Source: Globodera rostochiensis (lineage: Eukaryota; Nematoda; Chromadorea; Rhabditida; Heteroderidae). From it: a DNA stretch of 64,000 nucleotides. Both the position numbers and the translations under genes were made by a program. The stretch spans positions 711,109 through 775,108 of the forward strand of contig JAEVLN010000007.1 in assembly GCA_018350325.1 (NCBI GenBank). Reading direction: 5' to 3'. Positions 33,102 through 44,785 of the stretch are shown piece after piece (the stretch's first letter is position 1; each line of letters opens with the position of its first letter). A model generated the notes under the pieces. That model saw only the letters and a program-made list of their open reading frames with translations. It ran no database searches and was not told where the DNA came from.

Positions 33102-34388
33102 TTAACTTTTGCTAATTGCTTGATTATGATATTTTTATTTGATGAGACATCTTCATACTCAATTCAAAAGTTTGCCTTATATTTAAATAAAAATCCAAAA
33201 GCATTCCAAAAAAATTTCTCCCATTTGGCATTTATTAATAAGAAAAAACATTTAGTCCCTCAAACTTTTGGCAAAATTTGATGCAAAAATATGGAATTTG
33301 GGACAAACAAATGGCCGTCGAAATGGACGAAAGTGATTCTTTTATTGAAAAGCTTTCGATGAAAGAGCCTCTGTCGCCAAATGAATTTCCGGGACTGTTT
33401 TTTAACCTCTTCAAACTTGGCAATTTTTATGAATTGGTGAATGGTCAAAAGGAAATTGCTAAATTTGTGCAAGATTTGGCCAAAACATTCATAAACATAA
33501 AAAGTTTGCTGATTAAAATAAGCAAAATTAAAAATGGCCAAATTGAAATACCCACAATTTTGGACCAACCAGAAAATGCAGTGAAATTCTTGGCCGAACA
33601 ATATGGAATTAATTATAAAAAAGCTGGAAAAAGCACTGCCGTGCAAATAGAACTTCCTGAAATTGTGCAAAGCTTGGCAACAATTTGGTCCGAAATGAGC
33701 CGCATAAATAACGGCGAAAATGCCAAAGAAATTGTGCAAAAAATTGTTTATTTATGGCAATTGGTGAAGCAAAATGACAAATTCAACGAATATTTTGGGA
33801 ACAAAAGTGAAGGTAGAAAGCCAAAAAATTTTTTATCGCTCCACCTTTAAACCGGGTTTTGAACCGATTCAAATTTTGAGAATTATAGGGGGGGGGGACC
33901 CTTTTGGCCAACATTTTTAGAAAAACTTTTTTATTCTAAAATAGTTTGAAAATATTTATTTGATACACTGACTACAATTTGGTCAATAGAAAATAAAAAT
34001 TGGGAATTTAAATCGGTTTTTAAAAATTAAAGAAAATTCAACTTTTGAGCTAAGAACCCCTATAAAAGTGGTTTTGAGTGATTTCGAGTCTGGGCTCTTA
34101 GATCCCTGGTTTTGAGACTTTTTAAGCAAAGAAACCCTATAAAAGTGGTTTTGAGTGATTTCGAGTCTGGGCTCTCAGATCCCGGTTTTGGAATATTAGC
34201 TCATAATAAACTGACAAATTACTAATTACTTATTTAAAAAAACTTTAGGCAAAAATCGTCGAGGCAAGCGACGCAATAGAATTATATTTGTCTCAAGTGA
34301 CTCGGGCAGTATAATGGTATCACTTCTCATCATCGCCGTCCTCATCGTCGCACTCCTCCTTTGTGTTTGTTGGTGTAGACGGCGTTAA
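33099..34388 (+). CDS. Type I single-pass membrane protein, family copy B (255 aa)
   Basis: Three exons: 33099-33169, 33256-33812 and 34249-34388 (768 nt, in phase). A short signal peptide ('MLTFANCLIMIFLFDETSS') precedes an all-helical polar ectodomain of about 200 residues with no cysteine ('FFNLFKLGNFYELVNGQ', 'LPEIVQSLATIWSEMSRIN', 'IVYLWQLVKQNDKFNEYFGN'). Exon 3 encodes 'KNRRGKRRNR', a furin-like basic site, then a hydrophobic helix ('IMVSLLIIAVLIVALLLCVCW') and a tiny 'CRRR' tail. The topology therefore suggests a surface protein whose ectodomain could be shed. I do not recognise the family. Copy C has an extra intron and 22 more residues. Both copies lie with a dead third copy in a 5.5-kb cluster. 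Confidence 0.75.
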
Positions 34389-34880
34389 TGCACAAGGATG
34401 GTGTAAATGCGCGAATTGAACGATGTCGTCGATGCAAATTATATTTTTTCGTTTTCGTTTTTTGTGGGGTTTTTATTAATTCTTTTGGTTCCTTTCTTAT
34501 TGTCAGATTTGGGATTAGATGCTTTTTATTTGGTATACTAGATGATTTTGTGCTTTTCATGCGTTTATTGTTCTCCACGTTTGTTATTTTGGTAAAGAAT
34601 TTATTGGTTGTAGTGTGTTCATTGAAAACAAATTTTTTTGCTAATCAAACTTTTTGTTAAAAATCAAAAGATTTTTAAATGTCTTGACATTATTAAACAT
34701 TCCAACCGGGGCTGGGCGAAACTTTGGGTATTTTGAGCTTCGGGTAAATCACCGAAGTTTAGGGCAAAAACACCCCCTAAAAAGCGTATTTTTTGTCAAG
34801 TTTATTTATTTTTTGCGCTGCAAATATTTTTGTGGGTGAGGGAGTGGGAGGGGTTGAATTCTTAAAATGTCTTTTTTGGG
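34389..34880. other. Intergenic stretch
   Basis: Downstream of copy B. The first 150 bases resemble the 3' flank of copy C ('AACGATGTCGTCGATGCAA' in both), so the duplication extends past the stop codon. A short 'GAGCTTCGGG' patch lies near 34735. Confidence 0.5.
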
Positions 34881-34896
34881 GGTCCCCTCCCATCTC

Positions 34897-35255
34897 ATCA
34901 CCACCCAACTCACCCAATTCATCACCACCCAACTCATCACCACCCAACTCATCACCACCCAACTCACCCAACTCATCACCACCCAACTCATCACCACCCA
35001 ACTCATCACCACCCAACTCATCACCACCCAACTCACCCAACTCATCACCACCCAACTCATCACCACCCAACTCACCCAACTCATCACCACCCAACTCATC
35101 ACCACCCAACTCATCACCACCCAACTCATCACCACCCAACTCATCACCACCCAACTCATCACCACCCAACCTCATCACCACCCAACTCATCACCACCCAA
35201 CTCATCACCACCCAACTCATCACCACCCAACTCACCCAACTCATCACCACCCTAC
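34897..35255. repeat. 15-bp tandem repeat CATCACCACCCAACT
   Basis: Over 20 copies of the 15-base unit, interspersed with a shortened 9-base form CACCCAACT. It is strongly strand-biased (no G on the plus strand for long stretches). As 15 is divisible by three, it makes uninterrupted but artefactual ORFs in all frames. Confidence 0.93.
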
Positions 35256-35284
35256 CCGTCCGAAGCCCACCACGATTGCCGATT

Positions 35285-35400
35285 CTGTCTAGTACTAAAG
35301 CTAGGCCTAGCTTAGGCCTAAGCCAACCTGGCTTGGGGTTTGTTAGGCTTAGGCCAAGCATAGCTTAAGCCTAGCTTAGGCTTAGCCTAAGACGTCAGGA
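35285..35400. repeat. Palindromic AGGCCTAGCTTAGG-type cluster
   Basis: Many overlapping copies of 'TAGGCTTAGGC' and 'GCCTAGCTTAGG' in both orientations within 110 bases. It resembles the subterminal arrays of the hAT-like elements, but no paired ends or target duplication were found. Confidence 0.55.
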
Positions 35401-35644
35401 GATTCGGGAAGTTTTGGCTTGGGTGGGATTCGAGACACTTTACAACGAAATCGAATTGATACTTTTGAATTTTTTGAGATCAAACTGGATTTTTGTAAAA
35501 TTTGGAATTTTTTTTGAAAATTGTTCGAATTTGCTTCAAAATCGGCAGAAATGGATGTTAGAAATGTAGTCTAAGCCCCTAACTCCGATAAAAACACTTT
35601 TTTCTCGACTTTTAATAATCACTGACGCATTTTCCGGTCGCCGT

Positions 35645-36229
35645 TTCTCAAAAAAAATTTGCATTCGACTAAACAAATTAAATATTCGTGAAAAGTAAAT
35701 TAGTAATAATATAAAAGCGTAGAAAACATGTTGGAAATTAAAAAAAAATTGAAGTGGAATCAATAAAAGTAATAAAATAATTATTAACAAAAATGTAAAA
35801 TTATAAAAAAAGTCATGGGAAGTCACGGCACATCCCCCTCTATAATATAGCAAATCAATATGTAGGGCAAAATAGCCACAAAGCTTATTTGATTGCCCCT
35901 TGACAATGGCATAAAACGTCAATGAGTAAACGTGGCAATTTTTGTTTATTCGTGTCCATTTAAGCACTCAAAAAAATTGGTTTATACACATGAAACAAGG
36001 CTAGGTTGGCCATAATTTATGTATACAAAATAAATTTAATAAATATATGAGTTAGTTTATAAAATTAAATTATATAATATTTAAATATGCCATATTTCCT
36101 CGTGTACCTGGGCAAGAAAGATCTCAAAAAACCCGAGGTTTTTGTTTCTATTTGGGGCTGAGCTCAGAGGAACTGCGGTGTAATAATTATAACTTTGTTT
36201 AGATATATTTCAAAAAAAGAACAAAAATG
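35645..36229. promoter_or_regulatory. Upstream block duplicated with the type I membrane genes (copy 2)
   Basis: Second copy of the block at 32518-33101, collinear up to the start codon of copy C. High identity in non-coding sequence points to a recent duplication or gene conversion. Confidence 0.65.
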
Positions 36230-37380
36230 TTTGTTTTTGCTATTTGCTTGATTATGATTGTTTTATTTGATGCGACATCTTCAAAATCAACTGAAATTCG
36301 ACATCCAAAGTTTGTCTTATTTTATATAAAAATCCAAGACCACTCCAAAAAATAATTTGGCATTTAATTAAAAAAACAATTTAGTTCCCCAAAATTTTGG
36401 CACCAATTGATGCAAGAAACTGGAATTTCGAACAAACAAATCGAACAAATGGCCTCCGAAATGGACAAGAGTGATTCTTTTATTGAGAAGCTTTCGAATG
36501 AAGAAAATTATAAGCCTCCGCGACAATCTCCCAAACAGCCGGCATTTGAGGTATTTATAAAATATATTAAAAATTAATTAGCAAATATTTGCACCGATTT
36601 TTTATTTTTTAAAAAAAATCCAACTCTAATAAATTCAAAATTCCACGCCAAATCAGTTGAAACATCCGGGAAAGCAATCGCTGTTTTTAACCCTGTTGAA
36701 ACTTGACAATTTTTATGAATTGGTGGGACGTCAAGAAAAAATTGCTAAATTAGTGCAAGATTTGGCCAAAACATTCATAAACATAAAAAGTTTGCTGATC
36801 AAAAATGGCCAAATTGAAAAAAATGACCAAATTGAAATAAACACAATTTTGGACAAAATAGAAAATGCAATGAATTTCATGGCTAAACAAAATAAAATTG
36901 ATTATAAAAAAGCTGGAAAAAGCACTGGTATGCAAATAGAACTTCCTGAAATTGTGCAAAGCTTGGCAACAATTTGGTCCGAAATGCGCCGCATAAACAA
37001 CGGCGAAAATGCCAATGAAATTGTGCAACAAATTGTTTATTTATGGCAATCGGTGAAACAAAATGACGAATTCAACGAATATTTTGGGAACAAAAGTGAA
37101 GGTAAAGGAGGTTCATATTTTATTTAATATACAATTTAAATTTTGAAATCGTTATGTTAAATAACAGTTTTAAACATTTGTTGATAATATTTAGTTTTTT
37201 AAAATTTGACTATTTACTATTTATTTAATAAAAATTTTAGGCAAAAATCGTCGAACCAAGCGACGCATCCTACATGGACATAGCGGGCATGGCTTAGTAT
37301 ACTATCTCATTAGCGCCGGCATCATCGTTGTACTTAGCATACTTGTACTGATTTTGTATTGTTGGAGAAAAAAGGATTAA
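36227..37380 (+). CDS. Type I single-pass membrane protein, family copy C (277 aa)
   Basis: Four exons: 36227-36309, 36385-36550, 36657-37101 and 37241-37380 (834 nt, in phase). Signal peptide 'MFVFAICLIMIVLFDATSS', then 'PKFWHQLMQETGISNKQIEQ', a Pro-rich linker at the exon 2 end, the helical ectodomain ('LFLTLLKLDNFYELVGRQE', 'IWSEMRRINNGENANEIVQQ'), a juxtamembrane basic site 'KNRRTKRR', a TM helix ('LVYYLISAGIIVVLSILVLI') and a 'WRKKD' tail. Compared with copy B it keeps an intron at 36551-36656 that B lacks. The ectodomain and basic site are the conserved parts, while the TM helices differ in sequence but not in place. Function unknown. Confidence 0.75.
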
Positions 37381-37738
37381 TGACCGGTGATGGCATAAAA
37401 GGTACGAAAAGAACGATGTCGTCGATGCAATTACCTTTTCATTTCTATGCTTTGTAACTTTCTGTGGTTTTTTATAATTCTTTTTTTTCTTTTCTTATTG
37501 CCTGGATTTTTGGGTTTATTTATATAATTTGTGTGCTTTGCTTCTTGCGTTTATTTGTTCCACTTTTTGCTATTTTGGTAAAAAATTTATACAAAGTTAA
37601 ATCTTTTGTATGTTTTGTCAAGGCTCCATTATGAAGTCAATTGTACAAAGAACAGAAAATAATAACTGGCAAACAAACATTACGAGTTTTGAAACTTTAA
37701 GTCATATTTAGCCTATTTCAAATTCATTTTTTGGAGAA

Positions 37739-38793
37739 TTAAAACTTAGATTTTTTTTCGAGATTCTCGATCAAAATCTCGATCGGTCCGCAAGTCCTCC
37801 GAAGAGGAACAGAGAAGCTCCCCAACATGAACTCGGCTTGCTGTTTGTCACGAAAATTCCGTGCGCTCATTTCAAACTTTTGGTTTTTTCGTTTTGTTTT
37901 GCGGGAGGGGGGGGGGGACCATTTGCTTTTAGTGCCACCTGGTTTGCCTGTCCAACTCCCCTTGGTCGACCATGGCAATTGCCGACTTGGACAACGCACT
38001 CCGATTCAACAATGCATCAACAGATTTGATCTGATCAGTGTTTCGCTGAAAAATTAGAAAAAAAAACAATTTTTATTCGATAGTTTTTCACGTACCTCCT
38101 CAATGCCGTGCAACATTTGATAGGCATGGCCAGCGATCAGCACCAAACTGCGCCTTTCCAACAGAACGGAGCCGACAGAAGTTCGACGGGACGAGTCGGA
38201 CGGGTCCTTACAAATTAATTAAAATTATATTGAAATAAAATGTATTTTAGTAACATTTTAGATCTTGAGTCCGTAAATTGTATAAAAATTAAAAAATTGT
38301 TCTAAAAGTTTCAATTTATTTTAGAAACAAAAAAAATGTTATTTCTATTAGACTTTATTAATAAAAAGCGCGGACTATGAGGACCGATCTGGATCTCGAT
38401 AAATCTCAATAAATTTTGACGATCGAGATCTCCAAAAAAATCTTGTCCAAGGTCTCGAACAATCTTGGTCCATTGAAATTTGTTGTACGAAATTGTCCAA
38501 GGCTCTAAACTTGATCATAAAAGTCCAGCATTGTATGAGAGCCAAGCGAAATTGTGGAGATCAGCGGATAAAAGGCTGGGCCGTCAGTGTGAGGCTAAAC
38601 AATTAAAATAAAAAATGATTTTATTATTTATTATTTTTTAATAAAAATTTCCGATTTAAAAACTGGCCATTATGCCTTGGCCGGGAAAATATTCGTTGAC
38701 AAGCACGTGGTTTGGTCGATTTTCCGCTGGAAAAGTTGTCAGTGGAGAGCCGGAATCCAGCGCCATTATCTTATCGATGCAATGCTCCAGCCA
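37739..38793 (-). CDS. ALKBH6-like Fe(II)/2-oxoglutarate dioxygenase, 5' end missing
   Basis: Exons on the minus strand: 38668-38793, 38511-38594, 38096-38206, 37939-38045 and a last exon 37739 to about 37866. The first gives 'PNHVLVNEYFPGQGIM', the second 'PHTDGPAFYPLISTISLGSH' then 'TMLDFYDQ', the third 'SVLLERRSLVLIAGHAYQML' then 'HGIEE'. H and D of 'PHTDG' and the H of 'LHGI' are the iron ligands; 'DRQTR' supplies the 2-oxoglutarate-binding region. This closely follows ALKBH6, an AlkB-family protein with nucleic-acid substrates. Exon 1 as listed ends ATG|GC, so the following intron would need a GC donor. The last junction is uncertain. I could not find the N-terminal exons upstream (38.8-40.5 kb), so the gene may be truncated or its first exons unrecognised. 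Confidence 0.82.
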
Positions 38794-38879
38794 CTGAATA
38801 TTAAATTTAAAAAATGGCAAAAATAAATCAAATGGCACCGTGCTGAGAATAAGTTTTCCTTTTTTTGTTCTGCTTAATT

Positions 38880-40542
38880 ACAGAGGTAATTTGGGGCCTA
38901 GATGACTCAATTTACCGGATTTTGCGTTTAACACGTGACCGCCGAGAAAATTTTCAATTTTTGACTCGATGTGTTGGCAACATTTTATAAATTTTTAAAG
39001 CTTTTAGAACTAGGAGAGGTCTGGGGGAAAATTTTTGAAGATTTTAACTTCAAATTGTAAGAATCAGCAAGCGCTATTTAAAAATTTCTAATGTTAAACG
39101 TTACAATAAAAATTCAAACTGTGTTTGTATGTTATTAGAATTAAACCATTTTACCCCATTTTTTACTTTTGCATTGAAACGATGTCCAATAAGCATTGAA
39201 TGAATGGGCTGAAGCAATATAAAATTGTTGAATAACGGATATGTTGAAACGATGTCCAATAAGCATTGAATGAATGGGCTGAAGCAATATAAAATTGTTG
39301 AATAACGGATATGTCGATCATTCAATTTCATACATATATATTATTTTGATCTTTCTTTTTTAAAAATCATTTTTGAACAAATTATATTTTATATTTTATA
39401 TTTTTTAAATTTTATTTTTGTAAGTACATTTAATGTATAGTCAAATGTTATACATTTATAAATAATTGCCAACAATAAATAATACATTGGCTATTGATTT
39501 ATTGAGACTTACTAACCATTGTAAGCAATCAATTCATATCATAAAGGTTATTTAATAAAAATCCAATATATAAAAATTATTATTATTTAATTTTGCCAAA
39601 AAAACGACCAACTAATAAATGCAAAATCCTCTTTTCTCGAATTGACGCACATTTATTCACAAATGATAGATTCGAAAAGAGATGATCAGTTGGGTTGTTA
39701 ATACATTAACGTTTGATTTTTTTGTAAGTTTTGGAATTTTTTCAATAAATCGCTACAAAAAATTTTCGGCAAATCTCACTGATCAGATCACAATCCTTTT
39801 GATCAGCTTATATGCATTTTCATTAATAGCAATTTTCTGAATTCTAATTGCTAACCCATCAATAATGGAAAAGTAATTTAATTATTACTTTCTCTGTTTT
39901 ATCTCATTGCCCAAGAATAAATGACAGGAAGAAATTTCCAAAACTTTTAAAACATATCAAACATTGTTAAATTGATTTTAAACTTAATTTTGTGTCTTTT
40001 AATGATCTCTTTTTCGTTCTCTTACTTTTGAAATTTATTTTTATCCGAAATATATATATATATTTGAATATTAGGATTATTCAAATTTTCTAGTATTATT
40101 TGAAAATATTCTATTAATACAAATTACAAAAAATTATTTTGAACTTGTAAAATTCAAATTTTACTAGTAAAATTTGAAAATTTCGTTTTTCTTTATTGTT
40201 TCTATATATTTTTTTTTGAAAGAAAATTGGATTGAAAAATGTGTATTTTTATATTCGAAAAATCATAAATTCATCTTAACAATTTACTTACTGAAACCTT
40301 TTCATATGTACAAAAAAAAATGACGAGAATTTATCATCCATCACATTCAAATATCATTTGTTTGTGAATTGAGCTTTTACATGAATGGCGAGCAGCAGCG
40401 ACTTGGGGCAAATGCAATTATTCATTCTCGAACAAAAAATTGTTTTGTTTTGTTAAAAAATATTACATTTTTTTAACAAAAAAACGCCAACACTTTTATG
40501 AAATTTAAAATTTATAACAATTTGATCAATATTTATATTAAA
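38880..40542. other. AT-rich region without a supported gene
   Basis: Only short ORFs. Contains a two-copy 70-bp tandem repeat (39174-39313) and plain AT-rich sequence. It should hold the promoters of the divergent ALKBH6-like and GT31 genes. Confidence 0.5.
39174..39313. repeat. 70-bp tandem duplication
   Basis: 'GAAACGATGTCCAATAAGCA' through 'TTGTTGAATAACGGATATGT' occurs twice in direct tandem with no mismatch I can see. A diverged piece ('TTGAATAACGAATATGTCGA') is at 31890-31912. Confidence 0.92.
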
Positions 40543-43022
40543 ATGAATTACTTCACCAAAAAAAAACAAATTGTTGGAAAAAAGAAAATAAAAGCGTCGC
40601 CATTGATAACGTCGTCATTTCGAAAAAAGATTTCGTCAACATATTTAAGGTAATGCAAATTTATTTGAACACTTCGCATTTTATGTGTTTAAACAATAAT
40701 TAAAATGGAAACATTTAATATTCTAAAACTTTTTTTTTGAAAATTTGTTAAATTAAATTGAATGATTATCATACCTTACCTTTAAAAATACTAATACTTT
40801 TAGTGTGGACTTATCGTACCTTACCTTTAAAAATAATAATACTTTAAATTTAAAATGAGAAAATTTGATTTAACAAAATATTAAAAACATTATTTTGGTT
40901 TTAAATGTTTTCTTATGCTACAAAGACATCCTAATCGTAATACGATAATATAAAGACAACACCGTTTTACGATAATTGTTAAAATGCGCGTTTGGTGAAA
41001 AAAAAACAAAATTCCTTTAATAAAAATAAACAAAATTTATAATTTATTTTTGAAAGGTTATAAAATTTTTATGTAGATCGAATTTTGTATCTGCCTGGCT
41101 CATTCGACTCCTTTTTCTTGCATTTATTATTGCACTTTGCTATTTAATCTTCTACGAGACGCAATTTTACAAAAATCCGCAATCCGCCTTAATCCGAGTC
41201 TTTTTCAGAGAGAAAACCGTAACATTTAAAAGAAATTTTTTTAATAATTATATAAAAAAAATTTATTGAGAGAACTTTTAGATACCTATTACGCTTTTTG
41301 CAAATTATGTAAACATTTGATTACAAAATAAATTTTTTTAATAAAATTATTTTTTATCATTAAAAATTTTTTTTTAAGCAATTTGAAATTCGTTTCAAAA
41401 ATATTCGTCAACCATATTGGATACGAGTTCCACCAAAAGCTCCATGCTCAAAGCCAACAAAATTGCTTATTTTGGTGATGACCCGACGAGGCGCATTTGT
41501 TCAGCGTAATTCAATACGCAAAACATGGGCTAAAGATGCTGTAAAATATTTAAATAATAATTTTATTTTATTCTAAAAATTTTTTAAAATGGATAAATTG
41601 ACAAAATTTGAAATAAAAAATTTAAATTTTTAGTTAAGTGGCACAGTGTTTCGCTATTTAGTCGGCGATCCATCGGAAACTGATGCAAAAAATAATAGAA
41701 AAACAGCGGAAGAACAACAAAAATTGGACGAAGAATTTGCAAAATTTGGCGATTTGATATTTTTGAACGGCATCATTGACAGCTACAAAAATTTGCATTT
41801 AAAGGTACATAAATAAATTTTTAAGGAACTTTTTATAATAATAAATAAATATTTTTTGTATCGTTTAAATAAATTTTTTAATTTTTTTTTTTTGTTCAGT
41901 GGTATGCCGCGTTGCAATGGCAACAAAATTTTTGTGCAGGCGCCGAATTTTTGATGAAAACGGATGACGACACAATTGTACATTTGCCACGGTTGGACCA
42001 CTGGATTGAACACAAATTTCGGCCGGCACTCAAGAAACATTTGGCCACATATTTTGGATGGATTATCTCCGGGGTACAGCCAATCCGACAAAAAGGCCAC
42101 AGATGGTAACTATATTTTTTGTAGGTATATTGTATTCTTGATAATAAATTTATTTATTGCGTTTTTTAAATGTTTTATTTAATGTTTATGTAAACAGAAT
42201 AGGAATGATTTGAAAGAGATTTTATTAATTGGATAAAACGCTAATTCTTGACGTAAATTTTGAAGAAAAAATAACGCAAGAAATAGGGTTGCTCCCGGGC
42301 GAAGCTCGGCTCACTATCCGAAGCTGAAGCTTGAAATGAAGCTTTGAAGCACGAAGTTCGAAGCCCAAAAATACCCGAAGGGTTTCGGGAAGTTTGAAGC
42401 CGAAGTTTTTAAAATTTCCGGACGGAATCAAAAATGGAAATCCGGACCTTGCAAAAAATTTTCTCGTTCGTCTTTGAATACCACCCTATTTATTATATTA
42501 AAAATTTAAAAAACAAAATGTTTTTGAACAAACTTTCCAAGGTACGTGTCGAAGAGTGCGTACCCGCACAATTGGTACCCGGACTACATGCAAGGTGCCA
42601 CATATTTGGCATCGTCCCAAGCAATTTCTGCCGTCATACGCCATGCACACGAAGTGGACGGCTTCAACATGGACGACGTGCTGTTCACGGGCATTTTGGC
42701 CAAATTGGCCAATGTTACACTGTTCAGTGCCGGAGACCATTTCCGAGTGGGAAGTTCGGTATAAAAAAAAAATTCAAATTTAATTTTAGAAATTTGGAAT
42801 TGCATTCATTAGAAATTTGATGGACAAATTCTTTAAAAAAGAATTATTAATATTTTATGCTCTTATAAATTATCATTTTTTTAGCTTGGTGCCAAAGAAA
42901 AATGCGTTGATGGCATTCCGGTTGCTGTCGCATTGTATGGAGCAGAAAATTTAGCGGAATTTAAAGAAATTTATGAAAAATTAGACGCAATTGAATGCAC
43001 CAAAAACAAAGTGCCAAAGTGA
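40543..43022 (+). CDS. GT31-family beta-1,3-glycosyltransferase (galactosyltransferase domain), intact
   Basis: Seven exons: 40543-40649, 41077-41218, 41379-41540, 41634-41804, 41900-42105, 42542-42758 and 42885-43022 (1143 nt, 380 aa, in phase). A basic cytoplasmic tail and a signal anchor ('WLIRLLFLAFIIALCYLIFY') give type II Golgi topology. The GT31 motifs follow in order: 'LLILVMTRRGAFVQRNSIRK' with 'TW', 'LSGTVFRYLVGDP', 'DLIFLNGIIDSYKNLHLK', the metal-binding 'KTDDDT', 'YPHNWYPDYMQGATYL' and 'MDDVLFTGILAKLANV'. Family role: transfer of Gal or GlcNAc in beta-1,3 linkage from a UDP-sugar onto glycans in the Golgi lumen; which acceptor cannot be told. Intron 5 carries a GC-rich patch (42284-42430) of 'CGAAGC'-like repeats resembling element subterminal arrays. 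Confidence 0.93.
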
Positions 43023-43885
43023 TCAGCAATTTTTTTTTGTTGCAAAATTTTATTTTTATTTTTTGTTGTCAATTTTATGTATCAATAAATCAGAGGTCGT
43101 ATCTGATTTCAGCACAGGTTATAGGACTAAATGTTTCTTTTTACTGAAGTGCTTTAACTTTTTTATTATTTTTATTTTTAGCATAAAGCATACAAAAGTT
43201 TGACGATTTTGAAAAGGCATAAAGGTATTCACTTTTAGCAATCCTCCATTTAATTGCCAAATCATCGGTCCGGGTTTTTTTCTAGAAAAGACTTAATTTG
43301 GATTTGGTTAAAATTATTTTTTTTAAATTTCCAATTTTTAATTCTTTCAAAAAAATCCAAAAATTCTTTAACAAAAATGCAATAAAAGTTGAATTGCTTT
43401 TTTGATAAAAATTTGCCTATTTTTAGCCTCAGTGTCTAACAGAGATGTAACCGGATACCAAAAAAATGTCCGGAATTCGGATGTCAAAATTTAGAAATAT
43501 CAAAATTTTGATTTTTTCTAATTTTTTCGCCTTTCCGCGATGCTTTTTTTGGACCATTTTTCTTAACAAAAATTCCATTAAACATTCAAAATTTTCTCGT
43601 CGGCGCCTATCGATACCGCCAACCCCTTCCGCCCCCTCCCCAAACTGATTCAAAAACTATGAAAAATCTCCGGATTTATTTCCATGATTTTTTTGCCAAA
43701 AAGGCTGGAATTCCAGCCCAAAAATGTTGTGGATCGCCCAGAAAACCCACACTTTTTCCACTTCGTTCACTCCTGTCCTGAATACAGCCGCCATTCGTTC
43801 TAACTCAGCAGAATAAAATTCAGACACCCCAAATAATGTTTACACAAAACCATAATAACATCATAAATAATAAAAGCAATAGAAT
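43023..43885. other. Intergenic region downstream of GT31
   Basis: No gene seen. At 43595-43625 there is a 'GGCGCCTATCGATACCGCC' hairpin module of the kind found inside the hAT-like elements, preceded by 'CCGGATACC'/'TCCGGAATTCGGATG', so a decayed relative probably lies at 43445-43680. Confidence 0.45.
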
Positions 43886-43887
43886 CC

Positions 43888-44785
43888 CGGAAAATAAAAA
43901 CAGCGGGGAACATTTAAATCTAATAAAAACAGCGGGGAACATTTAAATCAAATAAAAACAGCGGGGAACATTTAAATCAAATAAAAACAGCGGGGAACAT
44001 TTAAATCAAATAAAAACAGCGGGGAACATTTAAATCAAATAAAAACAGCGGGGAACATTTAATCAAATAAAAACAGCGGGGAACATTTAAATCAAATAAA
44101 AACAGCGGGGAACATTTAAATCAAATAAAAACAGCGGGGAACATTTAAATCAAATAAAAACAGCGGGGAACATTTAAATCAAATAAAAACAGCGGGGAAC
44201 ATTTAAATCAAATAAAAACAGCGGGGAACATTTAAATCAAATAAAAACAGCGGGGAACATTTAAATCAAATAAAAACAGCGGGGAACATTTAAATCAAAT
44301 AAAAACAGCGGGGAACATTTAAATCAAATAAAAACAGCGGGGAACATTTAATCAAATAAAAACAGCGGGGAACATTTAATCAAATAAAAACAGCGGGGAA
44401 CATTTTAAATCAAATAAAAACAGCGGGGAACATTTAAATCAAATAAAAACAGCGGGGGAACATTTAAATCAAATAAAAACAGCGGGGAACATTTAAATCA
44501 AATAAAAACAGCGGGGAACATTTAAATCAAATAAAAACAGCGGGGAACATTTAAATCAAATAAAAACAGCGGGGAACATTTAAATCAAATAAAAACAGCG
44601 GGGAACATTTAAATCAAATAAAAACAGCGGGGAACATTTAAATCAAATAAAAACAGCGGGGAACATTTAAATCAAATAAAAACAGCGGGGAACATTTAAA
44701 TCAAATAAAAACAGCGGTGAACATTTAAATCAAATAAAAACAGCGGGGAACATTTAAATCAAATAAAAACAGCGGGGAACATTAT
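43888..44785. repeat. 29-bp tandem array, about 31 copies
   Basis: Unit 'AAATAAAAACAGCGGGGAAC' followed by 'ATTTAAATC', almost perfectly conserved. A few copies miss or gain one or two bases (near 44060, 44350, 44380, 44405, 44455) and one has GGTG for GGGG. Units abut directly with no variable spacer, so this is a satellite and not a CRISPR array. Confidence 0.97.

Noticed and set aside
34777..35368. Ser/Pro- and Gly/Asp-rich ORFs of about 190 codons
   Set aside because: Artefacts of the 15-bp repeat, open in every frame.
42284..42490. hAT-like element in GT31 intron 5
   Set aside because: A TAGGG start and a CCCTA end exist, but the ends diverge after six bases and the flanks (GCAAGAAA, TTTATTAT) do not match.
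43888..44785. Possible CRISPR array (29-bp regular repeats)
   Set aside because: Units abut with no variable spacers and the genome is eukaryotic; it is a tandem satellite.
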